This document shows, piece after piece, positions 1-9,118 of a stretch of 64,000 bases of DNA (its first letter is position 1; every line of letters starts with the position of its first letter). Origin of the DNA: SAR324 cluster bacterium (GTDB lineage: Bacteria > SAR324 > NAC60-12); the NCBI GenBank assembly GCA_028281495.1, contig JANQJU010000098.1, positions 186,001 through 250,000 on the forward strand, written 5' to 3'. The translations under genes were made by a program, and so were the position numbers. Below the pieces are notes generated by a model. The model did not search any database and was not told where the DNA came from. It was given only the letters and a program-made list of their open reading frames with translations.

Positions 1-582
1 ACGCCATTCGTTTTTGGAAAGGATGCCCAACTTCCAAAGAACGGTGACCACAAAACCGTGTGGTTACTGAAGATCCAAGGCCCCTCCGAGATGAAAGAAC
101 AGAGCCGCGATGCTTTTATAGCAACAGCAACCTACGACGACCTCACGACTGCTGAGGTGAATCCCACATGGAGTGTTCTTGGAGGCGGGTTTGCCATTGC
201 CAAAAGCAATGGAACGGTAATTGCGGGAGAGGTTCAGTCGCATCAAGTCGTTACCTTGAAAGCCAGTTTCAATGGAAAATCTGCCACCAAAAATATCTGG
301 ATCAAGAACCTAAACAAAACGGTCATCGCCCTTGCGATTCAGGGGGAAACCTGGGTGGCTGAACAAAGTTCGACCACTTATTCCGCAACCGCAAACTATG
401 AAGATGGAACCTCCGCCACAGTGCGTCCATCTTGGAGTGTGGATGGCAGTGGATTGGCCACGATCACTGCCGAGGGCCTGTTCTCCGCTGGGCCTGTCTC
501 AGCAAACAATAGCGTTACGATCACAATTGGTTACGAAGGTAAAAGTGCCACCAAAACCGTAACGATCCGAGATATTCCTTAG
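1..582 (+). CDS. C-terminal part of a secreted Ig-like (BIG2-type) repeat protein
   Basis: The reading frame is open from the first base of the window, so this is the 3' end of a longer gene; the GTG at 58 is only an internal codon. About 193 residues are visible. They contain two similar units of roughly 85-90 residues. Each has a Y-x-D-G/L-T-T/S-A stretch, a P-x-W-S-V segment and an ending of the type G-K-S-A-T-K-x-x-x-I, which is the pattern of bacterial Ig-like group 2 domains. Such domains usually sit in surface or secreted adhesins and stalks. The N-terminus, export signal and any catalytic domain lie outside the window. The gene ends in TAG; 266 bases of AT-rich DNA with no visible gene follow. 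Confidence 0.75.
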   Translation, partial: TPFVFGKDAQLPKNGDHKTVWLLKIQGPSEMKEQSRDAFIATATYDDLTTAEVNPTWSVLGGGFAIAKSNGTVIAGEVQSHQVVTLKASFNGKSATKNIWIKNLNKTVIALAIQGETWVAEQSSTTYSATANYEDGTSATVRPSWSVDGSGLATITAEGLFSAGPVSANNSVTITIGYEGKSATKTVTIRDIP

Positions 583-848
583 AATTCTTTACACTCAAGA
601 TGATTCCAAAATGATAAATAGATGAATATTATCATAGCAGTTAGAAAAATAACGGCTGCTCCAATTCTTAAATTAGAGCGTTAGAAAAAAGCTGGATTTT
701 TAAATTTCCTAGTACTATTGCTTTGATAGTTCATTCGTTTAATTGGTCGCTAGTGGCATACAGTATCGAAACTTAGAAGACTGAATTACGATTAATGCTT
801 GCTAGCTTATGATTGTAACTACGAAAAGCATAACTCTCAGGAAATAAA

Positions 849-2633
849 ATGAAACGGTCCTCATTCTGTATCTATCATCGATTTAGAAACCTCCCACATT
901 TATTGTTTTTGGTGATGACCTTCCTGATTATAAGTGCCTGCAGTAGTAACAGTAGCGGCAGTGACAGTGATGGTGATACGAGTGACTCTCTTTTAGTGAT
1001 AGATCCAAATCTTGCCTCTTGCCTTCAAGATCAACTCAATCTTGATTCTATAACAAAAAGTATTTTACCAGATCTCCTGACAGTAAATTGTGAAAATAGA
1101 AATATTGTTTCATTTGAGGGGTTAGAAGGTGCTGTCAACTTATTGAGCATCGATTTAGAAGGCAATAGTTTGGAAAGTATTGATGTAAGTCCATTTATAA
1201 AGTTGAAAATATTGGACTTAAGAAGCAATCAACTGACTCGCATCACGGGATTAGCCAATTTATTGCAATTAGAGGCTTTAGATTTTGCGAACAATCAATT
1301 GAGTGACATAGGTTCACTGACTGGTCTAACGAAACTTGAATTTTTACAACTAGCCAATAATCAATTAAGTGATGTAGGCTTATTAACTAATCTAACACGA
1401 CTGGAAGTATTAGATGCCAGCAATAATAAATTAACCGATGTTGGGGTTGTCAGCTTTCTTAGAAAGCTCACATATCTTGACTTAGAAAATAATGAATTAA
1501 GTGACATTGGGAATATAAATAATCTAGTAAGGCTAGAACTTTTAGATATGAGTGACAATCAATTGAGTAGTATTGGAAATGTGAGCAATCTCACACTTTT
1601 AACTTATCTTGATTTAAGGAATAACTCACTTAGTAGCATTGGTGATGTGAGTAATTTAACTAGATTGGAAAACTTAGACTTACGAGAAAATCAGCTGAGC
1701 AATATCGGTAAAGTAAGCGAGCTTATTTTTCTCACTAGGCTTGTTTTAGATATCAATCAAATTACAGATATAGGAGACATCAGTAACTTAACGAGGTTAG
1801 AAGTATTGGACTTGAGTACTAATCCACTTACAGATGTCGGAGATATATCAGGTTTGACCAATTTGATTTGGTTGGATGTGGCAAACACTTTATTATTTGA
1901 ACCTATTGATGTCAGCAATTTTACAAGGCTTGAATTTTTGAATTTGGAAAATCTCCGTCAGACTGACATTGGGAACGTCAGCTCTTTGAGAGAACTTACT
2001 GTTTTGGACCTAAGCGGCAACCGATTGACGGACATCGGAGAAGTGGACTCTCTTACGAATCTACAAAGGTTGGACTTAGGTTCTAATCAATTGAGTACGA
2101 TTGGCAGTGTGAGTCCTTTGAGGAATCTCACTGATTTGGATTTGGAAGACAATCAATTGACGAATATTGGAGACGTGAGCAATCTCACTAAACTGGGAAG
2201 TTTGAATTTGAGCTTTAATAAACTAGAAAATATTGGGATGGTCAGCAATTTAACCGAACTACAGGTTCTGGATTTAGAAAGTAATCTTCTCAGAGATATT
2301 GGAGAGGTGAGTGATTTGATTAAGCTTGAACGCTTAGATTTGGAAGGTTTGCAACTGAGCGACATTGGCAAAGTGAGTGATTTGGTAAATCTTACGTTTC
2401 TCGATCTAGAGAACAATCGTCTGACGGATATTGGCTCTGTAAGCAATCTGGTTCAATTGGAATCCTTGGATTTAGAGATGAATCAATTAAGTAACATAGG
2501 GAATGTAAACAATTTGGTAAATCTCACATTTCTAGACTTAGAAGATAACCAACTCAGAAATGTAGGGTTTCTGAATAATTTAGTTCAATTACAGATCCTA
2601 AATCTCAGTAATAACCAACATCACATTTATTGA
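849..2633 (+). CDS. Leucine-rich-repeat lipoprotein (internalin-like), probably frameshifted at its 3' end
   Basis: This 594-residue protein begins with a basic, hydrophobic signal peptide and a lipobox (I-I-S-A-C, Cys31), followed by a Ser/Gly/Asp-rich linker, so it should be a lipid-anchored surface protein. From about residue 95 to the end it consists of some 22 leucine-rich repeats of 22 residues with the pattern L-x-x-L-D-L-x-x-N-x-L-S-D-I-G-x-V-x-N-L, typical of internalin-like proteins that bind other proteins. The sequence is very AT-rich compared with the housekeeping genes nearby. The last repeat breaks off in H-H-I-Y-stop, while the next frame continues as a sensible repeat cap (see 2617-2715). 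The original product was therefore probably about 621 residues. The ligand is unknown. Confidence 0.85.
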   Translation: MKRSSFCIYHRFRNLPHLLFLVMTFLIISACSSNSSGSDSDGDTSDSLLVIDPNLASCLQDQLNLDSITKSILPDLLTVNCENRNIVSFEGLEGAVNLLSIDLEGNSLESIDVSPFIKLKILDLRSNQLTRITGLANLLQLEALDFANNQLSDIGSLTGLTKLEFLQLANNQLSDVGLLTNLTRLEVLDASNNKLTDVGVVSFLRKLTYLDLENNELSDIGNINNLVRLELLDMSDNQLSSIGNVSNLTLLTYLDLRNNSLSSIGDVSNLTRLENLDLRENQLSNIGKVSELIFLTRLVLDINQITDIGDISNLTRLEVLDLSTNPLTDVGDISGLTNLIWLDVANTLLFEPIDVSNFTRLEFLNLENLRQTDIGNVSSLRELTVLDLSGNRLTDIGEVDSLTNLQRLDLGSNQLSTIGSVSPLRNLTDLDLEDNQLTNIGDVSNLTKLGSLNLSFNKLENIGMVSNLTELQVLDLESNLLRDIGEVSDLIKLERLDLEGLQLSDIGKVSDLVNLTFLDLENNRLTDIGSVSNLVQLESLDLEMNQLSNIGNVNNLVNLTFLDLEDNQLRNVGFLNNLVQLQILNLSNNQHHIY

Positions 2634-2715
2634 CCTGTCTGGCAATTCTCGATTGGATTGTACGTCTATCAACCTTTCTGAAGAATTACTGACATCAAGT
2701 GGCTGTGGACTGTGA
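2617..2715 (+). other. Displaced C-terminal cap of the leucine-rich-repeat protein
   Basis: In the frame one base ahead of the leucine-rich-repeat gene, codons from 2617 read N-I-T-F-I-D-L-S-G-N-S-R-L-D-C, and after 17 more residues end at TGA 2713-2715. This is what the end of a leucine-rich-repeat domain looks like, including two Cys that could close the cap. Removing a single C from the AACCAAC at 2613-2619 joins the two frames into N-N-N-I-T-F-I-D-L-S. A one-base insertion, real or a sequencing error, explains both the abrupt stop and this orphan segment. Confidence 0.7.
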
Positions 2716-2762
2716 GTGGAAGATCTCACTTAAGTTTTTTAAATTTCATATGGAGGATAATG

Positions 2763-3338
2763 ATGTTTGTGCAAAGCCGATTTTTCATTCTAGGACTCTG
2801 GATGAGTCTTTTGGTACTCGTTGTAGGATGTAAAAGTACCTCTACTGAAGAGCCTTCTCCTGATTATCAATTGGATGCGAGTACGCAGAAGGGGGTGGTA
2901 GCACTCACGGTGTCTCGGAGCGGTGCTCCTGGTTTGGAATTAGGATCCGTGGTTTTTCGTGGTATCGATAATGGTCAAGTGATCGATATTTCATTGTTTG
3001 ATCTCGTGGGTGTTCAAAAACCCGATGATGATCAATTTGTCGGAAAGCTCCAATTGTTCACCGTTCCTGCTGGGCGTTATGAAATTGATCGTTATCGATT
3101 GGCGTCGAATCAAAGAGGGCATATTCGAATCAATCGTGTTTTTAATGTGGAAGCGGGAAAAGTGAACTACTTGGGCAATTTAGATGTGTTTCTTAAGCGA
3201 GGTGGGAGCTATCGGGCGACCATCGCCTTCAATTTCCACAATAAATTCTCTCGTGATTTCCTTATGATCAAAGAACGATATCCTCAATTTAAAACGACAG
3301 ATTTCGCGTTCCAGTTTCCCCAACGAAAGGCTAATTAG
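2763..3338 (+). CDS. Lipoprotein of unknown function
   Basis: I place the start at the second of two adjacent ATGs (2763), because GGAGG at 2752-2756 then sits six bases upstream; the frame also extends to a GTG at 2712. The 191-residue product has a signal peptide ending in a lipobox (V-V-G-C, Cys23) followed by K-S-T-S-T, so it is expected to be a membrane-anchored lipoprotein. The mature part is about 165 residues, looks mainly beta, and contains a stretch with G-R-Y-E-I-D-R-Y-R-L, as seen in carboxypeptidase-regulatory-like folds, but I cannot assign a family. It lies 47 bases after the repaired end of the leucine-rich-repeat gene and may share its transcript. It is convergent with moeA. 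Confidence 0.7.
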   Translation: MFVQSRFFILGLWMSLLVLVVGCKSTSTEEPSPDYQLDASTQKGVVALTVSRSGAPGLELGSVVFRGIDNGQVIDISLFDLVGVQKPDDDQFVGKLQLFTVPAGRYEIDRYRLASNQRGHIRINRVFNVEAGKVNYLGNLDVFLKRGGSYRATIAFNFHNKFSRDFLMIKERYPQFKTTDFAFQFPQRKAN

Positions 3339-3381
3339 GGTCTAAAAGATTATTCAAACGATCTTCCGATTTTCAAATCAA

Positions 3382-4590
3382 CTATGCCAAAAGGGGGAGT
3401 ACGGTGACCGTCTCTCCTGTTTTAGGAGCTGCTGCATTGGGGGGCAGTTCGATAAGGGCATTGGCATCAATCAATGAGGACAAACTGTGAGAGCCTTGGA
3501 AGACCAGCGGGGACACTTCATAATGGTCCCCTTGCCATTGCAGGTGCCCACGGGCGTAATGGGTGCGTCCGGTGCGATGGGGTAAGGGTTTGGTGAGTAC
3601 CGCTTTCAAGCGAGGAGATTCAAAGTCAGGAAGCCCTCTCATTTTGCGGAGAGCGGGGCGCACCAACACTTCAAACACCACATAACTGGCAGCTGGATTT
3701 CCAGGAAGTCCAAAGACCAAGGTTTGTTGCCGTTTACCAAAAAAGACCGGTTTGCCCGGTTTGATGGCAACCCTCCAAAACAACTCTTCCACACCTAAAT
3801 CCGCTAATACGGGCTTCACAAAGTCGTGTTCACCAACAGAGACTCCCCCAGAAATCAGCAAGAAATCGGACTGCAAGCCAGCATGAAGTCGTTCCCTCAA
3901 GGCATCGGGATCATCGGGTACAATACCGAGCCGTTGTACTTCACACAATTCGGATTGCAGCAAGGTGGCCAGCATATAACCATTGGAATCACGGATATGG
4001 CTTTCACCGATGGGTTGGTCGATATCGACCAATTCACTCCCGGTGGAAAGGAGGCTCACAGTCAGCGGAGGATGAACCTTCACCTCACTATAACCAAAAG
4101 CTGCCAACAGAGCGGTTTGTGCTGCCAAAATGAGAGTGCCAGGAGATAAGACTGAAGACCCTGGGGCAATATCTTCGCCTCGACGCCGAATGTTTTCTCC
4201 TTGGTGAGGAGCGCGTCGGAAGTACACGTGTTGGCCTTCGGTGAAGGTGCTTTCTTGCATCACCACGGTATCGGCTCCTTCGGGCACGGCGGCTCCCGTC
4301 GCAATCTGAAAGCACGTTCCAGCCTGTACCGGACGTTTGGCGAGGAATCCTGCGGGGATCAAACCTTGATTGAGCAGTGCAACCGGAGTTTCCCGTGAAG
4401 CTCCTTTCAAATCGTCAGCGCGGACGGCATAGCCATCCATTGCTGAATTATCAAATAAGGGAAAGGCTTGGTTGGCTTCCACCGATTCTGCCAACACCAG
4501 TCCCCGGCTCGCTTGTAAACTTTGTTGCACTGGAGGCTTGGGAGCCACCTGTGCTTCAATAATGGCTTTGGCTTTTTCTACACTCAGCAT
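3382..4590 (-). CDS. moeA: Molybdopterin molybdotransferase MoeA
   Basis: MoeA inserts molybdate into adenylylated molybdopterin in the last step of molybdenum cofactor synthesis, in the cytoplasm. The 402-residue length matches the family (about 400-410). Family hallmarks are clear: D-N-S-A-M-D-G-Y-A-V at 47-56, T-G-A-A-V-P-E-G-A-D near 98-107, S-T-G-S-E-L near 182-187, S-G-G-V-S-V-G-E-H-D at 247-256, K-P-G-K near 277-280 and G-L-P-G-N-P-A-A at 294-301. No other cofactor-synthesis gene lies nearby, so it is a single-gene unit here. It is convergent with the upstream lipoprotein and points the same way as the PilZ gene at 4682-5068, 91 bases away. The presence of moeA implies that the organism makes molybdo- or tungstoenzymes. 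Confidence 0.95.
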   Translation of the reverse strand: MLSVEKAKAIIEAQVAPKPPVQQSLQASRGLVLAESVEANQAFPLFDNSAMDGYAVRADDLKGASRETPVALLNQGLIPAGFLAKRPVQAGTCFQIATGAAVPEGADTVVMQESTFTEGQHVYFRRAPHQGENIRRRGEDIAPGSSVLSPGTLILAAQTALLAAFGYSEVKVHPPLTVSLLSTGSELVDIDQPIGESHIRDSNGYMLATLLQSELCEVQRLGIVPDDPDALRERLHAGLQSDFLLISGGVSVGEHDFVKPVLADLGVEELFWRVAIKPGKPVFFGKRQQTLVFGLPGNPAASYVVFEVLVRPALRKMRGLPDFESPRLKAVLTKPLPHRTGRTHYARGHLQWQGDHYEVSPLVFQGSHSLSSLIDANALIELPPNAAAPKTGETVTVLPLLA

Positions 4591-4681
4591 ACGGCTTTTA
4601 TTCTAACGCTTGATTTGAGATATATCAGGAAACTTTACAATGATAGAATCACCATGCAGCGCTTATGGGGAGCAACGCAAG

Positions 4682-5068
4682 TTATTCAAACCCGGTAAAC
4701 CGTTCTCCCCAAAACATATTCATTTGATCCAGGGTTTGAACGAGATGGATGAGATGCGTTTGGTCAGTTTTAGACAACTTTTGATATTCAAGGCCCACAA
4801 TATAGGCATTCCAACCTGCATCGAATCGACTGTACTTCAAGTCTCCGATTAAATTCAACTGCATGCCCTTGGGATACTTTTTTCCGCGAGGCACATCGAG
4901 TGTCACGAGAATGGGGTGGCCTCGCAGGGATTCCAAGCATTGAGGAGAATCAAAGGCAATCCCCAACACACTGAGATTATAGATGAACGATTGGATCTCA
5001 CCGCAGGTCACCTGGACGGGACCAATCACTCGTTTTTCTTGTCGTTGACATGGTTGTACTAACATCAC
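4682..5068 (-). CDS. PilZ-domain c-di-GMP-binding protein
   Basis: This 128-residue protein is essentially one PilZ domain. The two nucleotide-binding signatures are present: R-Q-E-K-R at 9-13 (RxxxR) and N-L-S-V-L-G at 31-36 ((D/N)xSxxG), followed by alternating beta strands. Proteins of this type bind cyclic di-GMP and pass the signal to a partner by contact. The partner cannot be told from sequence. The window also carries a PilZ-DUF2225 protein and a Pel locus with a PelD-type receptor, so c-di-GMP signalling is a plausible common theme. The gene is transcribed away from the large coiled-coil gene at 5498, with 429 bases between them. Confidence 0.85.
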   Translation of the reverse strand: MMLVQPCQRQEKRVIGPVQVTCGEIQSFIYNLSVLGIAFDSPQCLESLRGHPILVTLDVPRGKKYPKGMQLNLIGDLKYSRFDAGWNAYIVGLEYQKLSKTDQTHLIHLVQTLDQMNMFWGERFTGFE

Positions 5069-5249
5069 AGACTCCCTGGACTAATTCCTCTTGAATATGC
5101 TTAGGGGCGTGAGCAAGGCCCCTACACCGATTTCGAATTTTCCTATACGGTCTTTCCATTTTGAGTGCTATAATAACAAATACAAGTCATTGCTGATTCC
5201 ATATTTCAATTCGATTCAAGCAGGTCGAGGATCTGTATTGCCTCGATTG

Positions 5250-5340
5250 TCAGAAAAATAACCCATGATTAAAATCCAGGATTTTAGATTCATAATCGAG
5301 TTCCCTAATTGTTAACTATCAGGAAAATAATCCATGATTA
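5250..5340. repeat. Imperfect 22-bp direct repeat pair in a 429-bp intergenic region
   Basis: The gap between the divergent PilZ gene and the coiled-coil gene (5069-5497) contains no convincing gene. It holds two copies of a 22-bp element ending in CCATGATTA, at 5250-5271 and 5319-5340, matching at 20 of 22 positions and starting 69 bp apart. They lie in AT-rich DNA upstream of the gene that starts at 5498 and could be binding sites for a regulator or remnants of a duplication. Nothing else in this stretch is recognisable. Confidence 0.6.
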
Positions 5341-5497
5341 TAATTTAGGGTGTTGTTATTTATAGATTTTCAACGGCTCTCGATGGATGGTCCGGGGGGA
5401 CATCACGAGGTCAAAACAAAAGAACGGATGCTTGGGAAACCGAGAACAACACGGAGAATGGAGAATAGCCAACCAAGAAATGTAAGAGGAGGTGCCC

Positions 5498-7927
5498 ATG
5501 TCACAGTCTATGTCGAAGTCTCAAACGAAGGTTCGTCCTAGCCCTCAAGCGAGCCCTCGATTGAATGACCCTGAAGTGTTTGAAAATGCTTTGAAACAAC
5601 TAGAAGCGAGTCCTCAGATCTTGTTGCTGTTGCCACCGCATTTGTATGGGGTCTATCAAAAACCGTTGCAAAAACGATTTTCCAGCCTAGTCCGTCTGGC
5701 ACAATATCCGTCTTCGCAGACCGAAGATTTTGACTACGTATTATCGTTTCAAGTTTCTGAGTTCATGGAAAAACCAAAACAGCTTTCCTATGGAGAGTAT
5801 GTCCAGGAAACGTTGTTTCATGTGAAAGGTGCTCCTGATGATTTAGAGACCTTGAAGCCGGTGGAACGTGCCCAACTCAAGCCCACCCTGATTGAGAAAA
5901 AGTTCCTCAAATTGCAAGAAACCACTGTGGCGCTCGAGCGGAAGGAGGCCTTTGCCAAGCTGGTCTATTATCACGAAGTCCTGCGCCAAAAAGCGCTTCA
6001 ACTGAAAGCGAGGCAAGCCGAACTTCAGCAAATTGATAAAAAGATTTCTAAGGTCGATCAGGCTTATTATCACAGTCTCAGTTATGTGTTGGTCAATGCC
6101 GTGGAGAAAATCACGGGAGTGGGGGAAAAGGTAGAAGCGATCATGAAAACCTTGATGAAGGTGTTGATCATTGACGACCTCCAACAATTGACAGTCGAAG
6201 GTTTGATTCCAATGGGCTTCAACCGGAAAAACCTATTCACAATGTCTACTTATGAGTTGCAGCTCAAATACAACGCGTTTTTGGGACAGCACATCAAAGA
6301 TCAACCATTAGAGCATCTGACGATTCGAGATTTTCTCATCCAATCTCCAGAACTCGAACAATACGATATCGTGGTGCTCAATTTCTGGCGATTTCAGGAT
6401 GAAAAGCTACCGGTCCAAGTCCGTATTAAAAAGAAAACGATCTATGGCAAGAAAGAACAAAAGCAATTGGAAAAGGATCCCCAACAACTTGCTGAAGAAC
6501 GAAAAAAATTGGAAGATCAACACCAAGCCTTTCAGCAAGATCTGAAGGAACTTGAAGCACAGATCCGAGATGCGGAAGCCACAGGAGATCTCCCGGAACA
6601 GCACTATCAAGCTTTAGTGAAAAAACGAAAACGCCTCGTGAAACGCCTTGGCAAACAGGCGGCGGAACTGAAGAAAAAGCAAACCCCTCGCAGCAAAAAG
6701 GTTAAATTTTTATTCTATACCCAAGGGTTGATTCAAACCCTCCGCGAACACCAGACGATGAAAGAACGGTTCGAAGAAGCGGTATTCGAATGGCAGGGTA
6801 TTGGAGATTTATTAAAAGCGTATGGGCATTCCAAAGAACACCTAAAAATTCCGCAGTTGAAAAAAATGCTGAAGCTTTCTCAGAGTCGGCATCAGGTAGA
6901 GGTCTCCTTAGAAAAGCTTCAGGGGCAAACAGCGGCTTTGCAAACCAAGATGGAGAAGTTTGCGAAACAGCATCAGTTTGAAGATAGCAAGCTCGGCTAT
7001 CCTGGGTTTTTGGAGCAACACCATCTCGACAAACTCGAATTGGCCGTGTTGGGGTGTTGTATTTCCCAAATCCGGGAACTGCTACATCCCTATCCCGGCA
7101 CTTATTTCCAAATGGAAGAAAAAAAATCTCCCTTGGACCAAGAAGCTGCTTTAAGCCAAGCTAAAATCTACATTGCTTCCAAAGCGGAGCATGTGCCTAC
7201 GACGTTGCTGCAACAATTTTTTCATATCCAATCAAGGGACCGCGAACTTCGTATCGATATTGAATCCGAACTCCCCTCGACGACTCATTTTCTGTACAAA
7301 GCATTCAATTGTTTGATTGTCGACCTGAACGATTTCTCCGTTCCAGACATTGAAGCCTGCTTGCAAACCCGCAATGAATCGGCCTTCTCTCACATTCCCG
7401 TTTTGCTGCTCGACAATGGCCGTCCCCGTATCGATCTCAAGGACCGCCTCCGCTTGCACCTCCGGATTGGAATGACTGTCAACGAACACCAAGCAATCAC
7501 CTTGCATTCGGCACCTTACCAAGTCTCCTCGCTATCGGAAGAATCGTCCCTCTTTCCTGTGCTTGCCCAAGCGTTTGGAGTGCCCTTTGAAGAACCGGAA
7601 GCGACGGAAGCAGCGGCAGCAGCAGCGGAAAATGCCTCGGTAGCAGCGGAGCAGGGTCAAGAAAAGAGCGGTTCGAAGGAGGACGGAAATGAGGAAAACC
7701 AGCTGTTACCCAAGTCAGAAGAATTGAGTAAGGAAAAAAAGGGCTCGGTGCGTGACAAATCCTTAAATGGGGAAAATAGCTGGGGACCTGAATATGCAAC
7801 GGGACAGCAAACGGTGAAAACGAACCCTGTGAAATCATCAAATGCTGTCAGTACACGGCAAAGACAAAAAAGGCAGAGTGCCAGAAATCGGAAAGACCGA
7901 AAAATCACGGCCGTTCCTGCATTCTAG
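5498..7927 (+). CDS. Large coiled-coil protein with degenerate receiver-like domains, function unknown
   Basis: The ATG at 5498 follows AGAGGAGG (5485-5492) at a good distance, giving 809 residues. No signal peptide or membrane segment is seen, so it is probably cytoplasmic. Around residues 218-310 a segment beginning K-V-L-I-I-D-D resembles the first strand of a response-regulator receiver, and a strand D-I-V-V-L-N-F follows, but the phosphoacceptor Asp is replaced by Asn. A second similar stretch (C-L-I-V-D-L-N-D-F) lies near residue 603. Long Glu/Lys/Gln-rich coiled coils cover about 140-190, 310-400 and 440-500. From about residue 700 the tail is Ala/Glu-rich and then Lys/Arg-rich and looks disordered. 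I do not recognise a family. The architecture suggests a scaffold or signalling hub, not an enzyme. Confidence 0.6.
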   Translation: MSQSMSKSQTKVRPSPQASPRLNDPEVFENALKQLEASPQILLLLPPHLYGVYQKPLQKRFSSLVRLAQYPSSQTEDFDYVLSFQVSEFMEKPKQLSYGEYVQETLFHVKGAPDDLETLKPVERAQLKPTLIEKKFLKLQETTVALERKEAFAKLVYYHEVLRQKALQLKARQAELQQIDKKISKVDQAYYHSLSYVLVNAVEKITGVGEKVEAIMKTLMKVLIIDDLQQLTVEGLIPMGFNRKNLFTMSTYELQLKYNAFLGQHIKDQPLEHLTIRDFLIQSPELEQYDIVVLNFWRFQDEKLPVQVRIKKKTIYGKKEQKQLEKDPQQLAEERKKLEDQHQAFQQDLKELEAQIRDAEATGDLPEQHYQALVKKRKRLVKRLGKQAAELKKKQTPRSKKVKFLFYTQGLIQTLREHQTMKERFEEAVFEWQGIGDLLKAYGHSKEHLKIPQLKKMLKLSQSRHQVEVSLEKLQGQTAALQTKMEKFAKQHQFEDSKLGYPGFLEQHHLDKLELAVLGCCISQIRELLHPYPGTYFQMEEKKSPLDQEAALSQAKIYIASKAEHVPTTLLQQFFHIQSRDRELRIDIESELPSTTHFLYKAFNCLIVDLNDFSVPDIEACLQTRNESAFSHIPVLLLDNGRPRIDLKDRLRLHLRIGMTVNEHQAITLHSAPYQVSSLSEESSLFPVLAQAFGVPFEEPEATEAAAAAAENASVAAEQGQEKSGSKEDGNEENQLLPKSEELSKEKKGSVRDKSLNGENSWGPEYATGQQTVKTNPVKSSNAVSTRQRQKRQSARNRKDRKITAVPAF

Positions 7928-8000
7928 TTGAATGGTAGTGTCTGCCTATTCCATTTTGATCAAGTAAAGCCCAATTGTAATTTCAATCTAGTTGATTCGG

Positions 8001-8243
8001 TTAAGCACAATTTGGTGCTTCGTTTTTAGTGGCTGGGGTGGGGCATGAGTGCATAGGTACGCACAGCATCTTGCTAGGTGCCGAAGTTCGCTCATACTCT
8101 TCTAAAGCTCTTTCGTAGTCTTCCATCGCTTCGACCAAGTCAGAGAATCCTTTCGCGATTTCACTATGGAATGGTTCAGGAATGGGCTCATTCCTATTTT
8201 TGGGATCATCGAATCTGTCATTTATTGTCAGTTCTGTTTGCAT
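8001..8243 (-). CDS. Small acidic protein, function unknown
   Basis: An 80-residue reading frame whose ATG is preceded by GGAGG with four intervening bases, which supports real translation. The product is hydrophilic and rich in Glu and Asp, with a predicted helix around residues 28-50 (F-S-D-L-V-E-A-M-E-D-Y-E-R-A-L-E-E-Y-E-R) and four Cys in the last 25 residues (two of them in C-V-P-M-H-S-C). No family is recognised. It is convergent with the large coiled-coil gene and lies in the same direction as the TSUP permease upstream, with 87 bases between them. Confidence 0.5.
   Translation of the reverse strand: MQTELTINDRFDDPKNRNEPIPEPFHSEIAKGFSDLVEAMEDYERALEEYERTSAPSKMLCVPMHSCPTPATKNEAPNCA
8003..8027 (+). 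terminator. Probable rho-independent terminator of the coiled-coil gene
   Basis: AAGCAC (8003-8008) and GTGCTT (8015-8020) form a six-pair stem with a six-base loop, followed by CG and five T. It lies 75 bases after the stop of the 5498-7927 gene and overlaps the last codons of the opposing small gene at 8001-8243. Confidence 0.5.
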
Positions 8244-8330
8244 TGGGCCTCCGTATTAATCAACAATATTATTCTTAAAAAATACTACAGAGGTAGTTTG
8301 AAAGCAAATGAGTTCATTTCAACATTCAGT

Positions 8331-9083
8331 TCAAACGATCCCCAGTAATTTCACGGCCATGATCAAGATGGCGATGGAAAGTACAATGCGCACGATCTTT
8401 TCACCGCCTTTGACCGTAGCATGTGCCCCAATCCAGCCTCCCGTCGCGTTACCGGCGGCGAGGCTGAGACCCAAGATCCAGTTCACGTTGCCCGTCCAGA
8501 TGAAAATTCCTAAGGCAGGAATGGTATAAATGAACACGATGAAGACTTTGTGCATATTGACGTGAATCAGATTCATTTGAAGCAGGTGATACAAAATCGC
8601 CATGAGCAGAAAGCCTACCCCCACTTGAATGAACCCCCCATAAAAACCGATACCAAACATCGCCAAGTAGCTAATCCACATCCGTTTGGTGCTGATGCTC
8701 TCGGAAGAGGATTGAGGTGGTTTGAAAAACATGGAGCAGACTATGGCAATCATGATGATGCCTAAAATCCGTTGGAACCACTCATCGCTGATCCGAACAG
8801 CCAACAAGGCCCCAATCACCGAACCCGGCAGCGTGAAGGCTGCGAACTTCCAACTCTGTCCAAACTCTTGGAACTTTTGCTGACGGAAGCTCAGCACTGC
8901 CGACACATTTTGTACAAAAATTGCAACTCGATTGGTGCCATTGGCCAAGGAACTATCTAAACCTAAAAAGATCAAAATCGGCAGGCTGAGGGTCGAACCA
9001 CCCCCTGCCATCACATTGATAAAACCCGCAAGGGTGCCAACCACCAATAAAAGGGGAATCTGTAAATATTCGGGGAACGCCAT
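8331..9083 (-). CDS. TSUP (TauE/SafE) family membrane permease
   Basis: A 250-residue integral membrane protein with about eight hydrophobic segments. The N-terminal G-T-L-A-G-F-I-N-V-M-A-G-G-G-S stretch and the related C-terminal half (G-N-A-T-G-G-W-I-G-A) are the duplicated signature of the TauE/SafE family. Members export or import small sulfur-containing or organic anions such as sulfite, sulfoacetate or taurine products; the substrate cannot be deduced here because no sulfur-metabolism genes are adjacent. Length is normal for the family (about 240-270). The start is the only good ATG, though no strong ribosome-binding site precedes it. A palindrome at 9119-9141 lies 36 bases upstream and may be its operator. 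Confidence 0.88.
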   Translation of the reverse strand: MAFPEYLQIPLLLVVGTLAGFINVMAGGGSTLSLPILIFLGLDSSLANGTNRVAIFVQNVSAVLSFRQQKFQEFGQSWKFAAFTLPGSVIGALLAVRISDEWFQRILGIIMIAIVCSMFFKPPQSSSESISTKRMWISYLAMFGIGFYGGFIQVGVGFLLMAILYHLLQMNLIHVNMHKVFIVFIYTIPALGIFIWTGNVNWILGLSLAAGNATGGWIGAHATVKGGEKIVRIVLSIAILIMAVKLLGIV

Positions 9084-9118
9084 GATAAGTTTTGACTCTT
9101 GATGGGGGTTACGTCAGA

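Noticed and set aside
2763..3338. This lipoprotein as the missing PelC
   Set aside because: It is far from the pel genes and shows no PelC-like features that I can recognise.
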